Source: Epinephelus fuscoguttatus
Lineage: Eukaryota > Chordata > Actinopteri > Perciformes > Serranidae
Direction of reading: 5' to 3'
NCBI RefSeq assembly: GCF_011397635.1
Contig: NC_064770.1
Coordinates: 23,058,200 to 23,122,199 of the forward strand
Length of the DNA stretch: 64,000 nt
In this document: piece by piece, positions 60,395 through 64,000 of the stretch
Layout: each line of letters opens with the position of its first letter
How positions within the stretch are numbered: position 1 is the first letter of the stretch
The notes under the pieces: generated by a model
The model's input: the letters and a program-made list of their open reading frames with translations, nothing else
Database searches by the model: none
Told to the model about the DNA's origin: nothing
Position numbers and translations under genes: made by a program

Positions 60395-63103
60395 AAGGCA
60401 CGTCATTTCGTGATCATCCATAGTTGATATAAACATGAACCTTATTTGTGTTGGCTGGACAGACTCAGACGCTTCCTGTTATTCTAGCCGCCTGAACCCA
60501 AGGACTTCCTCTGGCCGATAAACTGTGTCCTCACATTTTCAATCCCATCCGTTTGTCACTATATCAGAGCCACTTTCACTGAGTGCAGCAATTTCTTCAA
60601 TCTAAGGCAATTTTTTCTCTTACAGGAGACCTCGACCTCGCAACTACCTGATGGCTCTGTGAGTGCATTTGTTCACACGATGATGTGTCTGTAAACTACA
60701 GTGTGAAAGCCATGTCAGACCAGGGTTCAATTCCTGGTAGTGACAGTTCGGGCTTGTTCATGCCTTTTAACAAATACATGGCACTGGTCATTTTTACCGC
60801 ACTCCCAGTATAACGTATCATATTCCTTATTAAGGCAAATAAGCAAGTGAGTGTAAGAACTCTTTTGAAAGGCAAATGGCTTTTCAGCAAGTTACTGAAC
60901 CAATTTCAAACAATATTTAAGAAAATGTGAGTATATTTCTAGATGATCTTAAATATCCAACCTCACAGTATGTGTTACTGCAAATTAGAGCAGAAACATG
61001 AAAATACTTTTCACTGTTTGTTCCTGGGAACGGATATTACAATAACCAACCTAGTGACTAGGCGATATTTTGTTGATAACAACTTCCCTATTTTTTTTTT
61101 TATTTTATTATTTTTTTTTTTTTGTTTTTGCTTATTTAAGTTTGAATCACTAGCTGCAGTTACATACAGAGACAATATTTCTTCAGCTCAATTGAAATCA
61201 TTCTGATTAGTGATTCTGGTTTAACTGTTTACATGGGCGCTAAATAAAGTTCCGATGAGATGTGGATTTACATGCCCTGAAGAATTTAATCAGGATCTAA
61301 CTTTTACAATGTGCGCAAAGTGGTTCTGCAGGCTGTGACGCATCTAATATGCCAGAAATATAACAGAAGAAGTTTATTGAGAAAATTCAATTCATTCAAC
61401 AAGTAAAGTATAGAAGGAGATGAAGGGGTTCAGCCTGGTAATACAATTAATAAGTAAGTAGTAACCAAAGTGTAAGCCAGTTATTTTCTGTAGCTACAAA
61501 TAGGGCTGGGTATTGACACTAATTTCCTGAATGGATTAGATTTCAGTTCACAAGGTTCTGATTCAACTCCATTTCTGATTCGAGTCGAGCCGATATTGAT
61601 TCAATCGAGATATTTCAGTTACAATACCGATTTTTAGTCGTATGTGAAAGAGATTCTCAGAGAACTAATGCTGTAAATTTTACACAGAATTATTGAAAAG
61701 ACAGAATAAATTCAGAGCATAAATAAAAACTGAATATTTTATCACTAAATGGTATTTCTAGAGCAGCAACAGTCAAATTAAAACAGCATAGTCACAATAT
61801 AAACTCAATATCTCACTGAAATCAAATCTAAAATGTCAATAAAATAAACCATATTCCTGAAATCACAACACTGAGTAAATAAAGAACACAGACATCAGAC
61901 AGTATGACTTCTCCTGTTTTTTTAAGGCAAACTGTTAGGTCACATGTTTTGTTGCAGTTCTATTTTCTTAAATTAACAATAAAATATATTTTTTACTAAT
62001 TTGTCATATCATCAAGAACATCGTTGTCGCAAAAACACCCTGAAACATTGTGATATTATTTTAGGGCCAGATTATTAGTTGACATTACAATTCACAGATA
62101 TTTCCTAAACGTCTCATATGCAGGCTACTTGTAGTGACGGACGATTGTTATGTCCAGCGACTCCACATTGCAGCCTGACACAACAATGTTACATTAAGAC
62201 TGCTGTTTCAAAATCAAAGAATACAATTAGTAATCAAAGCACTCACATAAGAATGTATCTCTAGCAAAGCGCTAAATATTTTTTTAGAATTCTCTGTCAA
62301 AGTCAGCAGAGGGAGGTGCATAGAAACGGCTATGTCGTAACCTAATGTTACCCCTCCATGGGGCAAAGACAGACTAGGCAGATATGATCAGATCATGCCC
62401 GTCTCTTTTGATTGAGGTGGTTACACAAGGCATTTTTATTATGATTGGCCTCTGATTATAAGTGGAATATTAGGGTCCATGAAAACGCACCTACTGTTGT
62501 AGAGACTAAAGGAGGGACAAAATTATCTGACACCTTTGTATCACTTTTAAATGTGTTATCTGTTCATAATTACATCCCTCTTATGTACCTAGTTTTGGTC
62601 ACATCCCCGGTGAATGTGTGTGTGCGTGCTAGTGTGAGCCACTTAGCTTTGATGCATACCAGTAGAAAGAAGTAAGACGGTAGAGGCACTCCGTACTCTC
62701 CAGGAAAAACTGCCTCCATGTACCAGGCCACCAAGCCATAGAGGACAGAGTCAAACAGCAGCAAGCCCAACACCTGGGCCAGGGAGAAGTCATCGTCTAT
62801 CGTCACAGAGTCGAACATGTTTGACCACTGGATTCCCGTTCCTACAGAGAGGAGAGGAGCAAAAAATTTAAAAATACAGTTCTAAAAGAAAGGATCAGAG
62901 AGATTGACTCTAACTTCTTCAAGTCTCACCTTTGCCCTCAAACATTCCTATGAGCTGAGATCCCATGGCCATGGCCACATTGGAGATGAGGCAGGCCGAC
63001 ACCTTCTGTGCGTGGCTCAGCAAGTCGTAGCGTGGCCACAGAAACAAATAAGGCAGGTAGCTCAGGAAATAGATGAAGCCGCCCGCTGCCGCCGCCACAT
63101 TGG
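44707..63103 (-). CDS. abca3: ABC transporter A3 (abca3), 3' 23 exons; 5' part beyond the window
   Basis: ABCA3 moves phospholipids into lamellar-body-type vesicles. Exons in reading order: 62930-63103, 62660-62841, 59678-59824, 59283-59412, 59027-59181, 57780-57935, 57477-57687, 57156-57306, 56468-56566, 55129-55327, 54735-55041, 54373-54646, 52941-53145, 52628-52847, 52031-52189, 51389-51561, 50123-50257, 49764-49958, 49474-49661, 49203-49373, 46672-46868, 46289-46362, 44707-44838. Phase holds at every junction, giving about 1344 codons to the TGA at 44709-44707. Order: last helices of membrane domain 1; NBD1 with Walker [32 protein letters not shown] and TTHFMDEAD; extracellular loop and membrane domain 2 (54373-51389); NBD2 with [34 protein letters not shown] and ITSHSMEE; then [16 protein letters not shown]. 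It is collinear with human ABCA3. All ATPase residues look intact. Confidence 0.95.
44890..45230 (+). mobile_element. LINE reverse-transcriptase C-terminal remnant in the last abca3 intron
   Basis: A plus-strand frame through [40 protein letters not shown] and [10 protein letters not shown] follows the well-known LG-x-D-x-F-K-K…IR…A-K-L pattern at the end of non-LTR reverse transcriptases. It is interrupted upstream by stops. Confidence 0.55.
45240..45495. mobile_element. MITE-like repeat
   Basis: The end 'ggctggtgtgaaagcaccct' and the phrases CAAACAAACCGCAC and GAACCAAACCAAACAG are those of a common short fish DNA element ('hormone-like' Arg/AT termini absent). Left terminus not located. 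Confidence 0.4.
45803..45852. repeat. Perfect hairpin, 18-bp arms and 14-nt loop
   Basis: CATGGCTCTGTCCAGCAG (45803-45820) is exactly inverted at 45835-45852, in the intron before the last abca3 exon. No surrounding element was recognised. Confidence 0.85.
46940..47650. repeat. LINE tail plus 'AAGTAAAAGTA' fish repeat
   Basis: Positions 47095-47155 (GCAGCCCTTTGAGACACACT, 'ggactttgactttaa') look like a LINE 3' end. Positions 47170-47645 contain ACTTAAGTAAAAGTACAATT at one side and TACTTGTACTTTTACTGTAA, TGGAGTATTCTTACTT at the other, an inverted arrangement typical of a widespread fish non-autonomous element. Confidence 0.5.
47812..48188. mobile_element. hAT-type MITE in an abca3 intron
   Basis: Starts TAGGGCTGCAATGATTAGTC and ends inverted …TCGTTAGTTGCAGCCCTA, with internal GTCGACTAAT repeats. 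The flanks CATTCTGC and CATTCTTT could be an 8-bp duplication with two changes. 377 bp, non-coding. Confidence 0.75.
50005..50048. repeat. (CA)n microsatellite in abca3 intron
   Basis: A run of about 21 CA units upstream of the exon at 49764-49958 (minus-strand gene). Confidence 0.95.
50258..51388. other. abca3 intron, nothing else recognised
   Basis: AT-rich intron between the exons at 51389-51561 and 50123-50257. No coding motif, terminal repeat or known repeat phrase was seen. Confidence 0.4.
53146..54372. other. abca3 intron, nothing else recognised
   Basis: Intron between the exons at 54373-54646 and 52941-53145. A GA/CT-biased stretch adjoins the acceptor (53150-53290). No mobile element identified. 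Confidence 0.4.
55328..56467. other. abca3 intron, nothing else recognised
   Basis: Intron between the exons at 56468-56566 and 55129-55327. Open frames on both strands here lack family motifs. Confidence 0.4.
57936..59026. other. abca3 intron, probable old repeat sequence
   Basis: Intron inside NBD1. Phrases such as 'tgtacctaataaaatggcca' (58078-58097) are familiar from dispersed fish repeats. No intact element could be delimited. Confidence 0.35.
60345..60393. repeat. (TG)n microsatellite in abca3 intron
   Basis: About 24 uninterrupted TG units. Confidence 0.95.
61500..61660. mobile_element. Partial hAT-type MITE end
   Basis: TAGGGCTGGGTATTGACACT followed by 'gattcgagtcgagccgatat' and 'gattcaatcgag' is a familiar end of short fish hAT-type elements. 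The matching right terminus was not found, so it is truncated or diverged. The surrounding intron (59825-62659) shows only AT-rich sequence. Confidence 0.4.
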
Positions 63104-64000
63104 CTGAAATCAGAGCCAGAATAGAAAGAAACAAAGGTTGAGAGGATGCTGAAAAACATTAAGACTTGTGTTGCCTTAAAATAGTGACTTAAAGAGCACA
63201 GCTTCTGTCACTCTCCTTTGTCACAACTACAGCACGTGGTCATCGCTGCGCCTCTAGACGAGCTCAAAACACACGCACATATGCATTTGGAGAACCAAGC
63301 AAGAGGTAACAGGTAAATTAATATGTGAAGAAAACTACTTTTGCTGCAAAACCCCATTTCCCTGACTGAAAGAACGAGTCTGTGAGTGCTGTTCAGACGA
63401 AGCATTAAGGAGGACAAATGAGACATGGGGGGAAGGAAGTTGAGCACTGGTGATGAGGCGAATGAAAGACTCTCAGGGCTGTTTTTGCTTTCCATTTCTG
63501 AGCAGCATGACAAGACTTCTCGAAAGAGCACTTGTGGCAGACAATGTGACATTTTGAGACTGTGTGGAACACGCATTGATTAAGTGCCATTACCTACTTC
63601 TAAAAAGTACATCAGTGGTGGGGGGAAGTATCCAGACAACTGTTCGCACAAAGACGGCTAAAGGAGGAAAAAAACTAGCTTTGTTAAAAAATGGCCACTG
63701 AAGGATCCTCTCTGTTAGCTTGGCCTGTATTCTATAAAAGCTGCCTTTCTCCTCTTCAAATCATTATTTATTAGGAAATCTCTAGGTTTGTACCCAACTC
63801 AGGATTACCTCAGACACATCAGATCTGGCTGTTCATTAAAAATACTCGACTATTTCTTCCTTTTTTTTCGTAAAGAGTTTAAGAGTTTGAACTGGTTGCG
63901 GCAGGGACATTCAGTGTGTTAGTAATGTTCACGTCATAGGCTATGTTAAACAAAGCTAGCCCTCTGAGCTAATGCGTGCTAACTATGCTAACAAGGGGTT
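63104..64000. other. abca3: abca3 intron at the right edge
   Basis: The first visible exon starts with the last two bases of an Ala codon at 63103, so an upstream exon must exist. I found no match to the expected preceding membrane segment here, so it should lie beyond 64000. Confidence 0.5.

Noticed and set aside
62904-63107. Plus-strand open frame at the right end
   Set aside because: It is a shadow of the abca3 membrane-domain exon 62930-63103.

Overview
This window reads as nuclear DNA of a ray-finned (teleost) fish. The evidence is split genes with GT-AG introns, a CYP2K cytochrome P450 cluster (a fish P450 subfamily), an abca3 lipid-transporter gene, and a dense load of fish-type mobile DNA: hAT, Tc1, tRNA-derived SINEs, LINE tails and CA microsatellites. 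All host genes I can support lie on the minus strand, so they read right to left. Exons were assembled by eye from reading frames, splice sites and family motifs.

Layout. 1-2 kb: a two-exon THAP zinc-finger reading frame with one zinc ligand replaced. 4.1-8.9 kb: CYP2K copy A, nine exons, open throughout (502 residues). 8.24-26.83 kb: a direct tandem duplication of about 9.3 kb, in two nearly identical units joined at 17550/17551. Each unit carries exon 1 of gene A, a hAT transposon sitting 1 base plus its target duplication upstream of that exon's ATG, the displaced promoter, and exons 9 to 2 of a second CYP2K gene (B). 26.88-27.09 kb: the original exon 1 of gene B. 27.7-31.0 kb: a long-inverted-repeat transposon with a Tc1 element nested in it. 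32.9-40.8 kb: CYP2K copy C, nine exons, open (506 residues), its long second intron holding another long-inverted-repeat element. 41-42.3 kb: LINE debris. 42.4-63.1 kb: the 3' 23 exons of abca3, with the 5' part beyond the right edge.

How it fits together. The duplication breakpoints fall in intron 1 of gene A and intron 1 of gene B. The left B copy (B1) has therefore lost its own exon 1 and lies downstream of a duplicated A-type exon 1, which makes a predicted chimeric P450. B1 and B2 each carry a different frameshift (exon 9 and exon 5). Of four CYP2K copies, A and C look functional, B2 looks dead, and B1 would give a chimeric protein lacking the normal C-terminus. A and the chimera also share a roughly 3 kb hAT element between promoter and start codon.

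The CYP2K products are expected to be ER-membrane haem monooxygenases acting on fatty acids and xenobiotics. ABCA3 is expected to export phospholipid into lamellar-body-type vesicles. I see no functional link between the two beyond adjacency. No CRISPR, rRNA or genuine tRNA gene was found.
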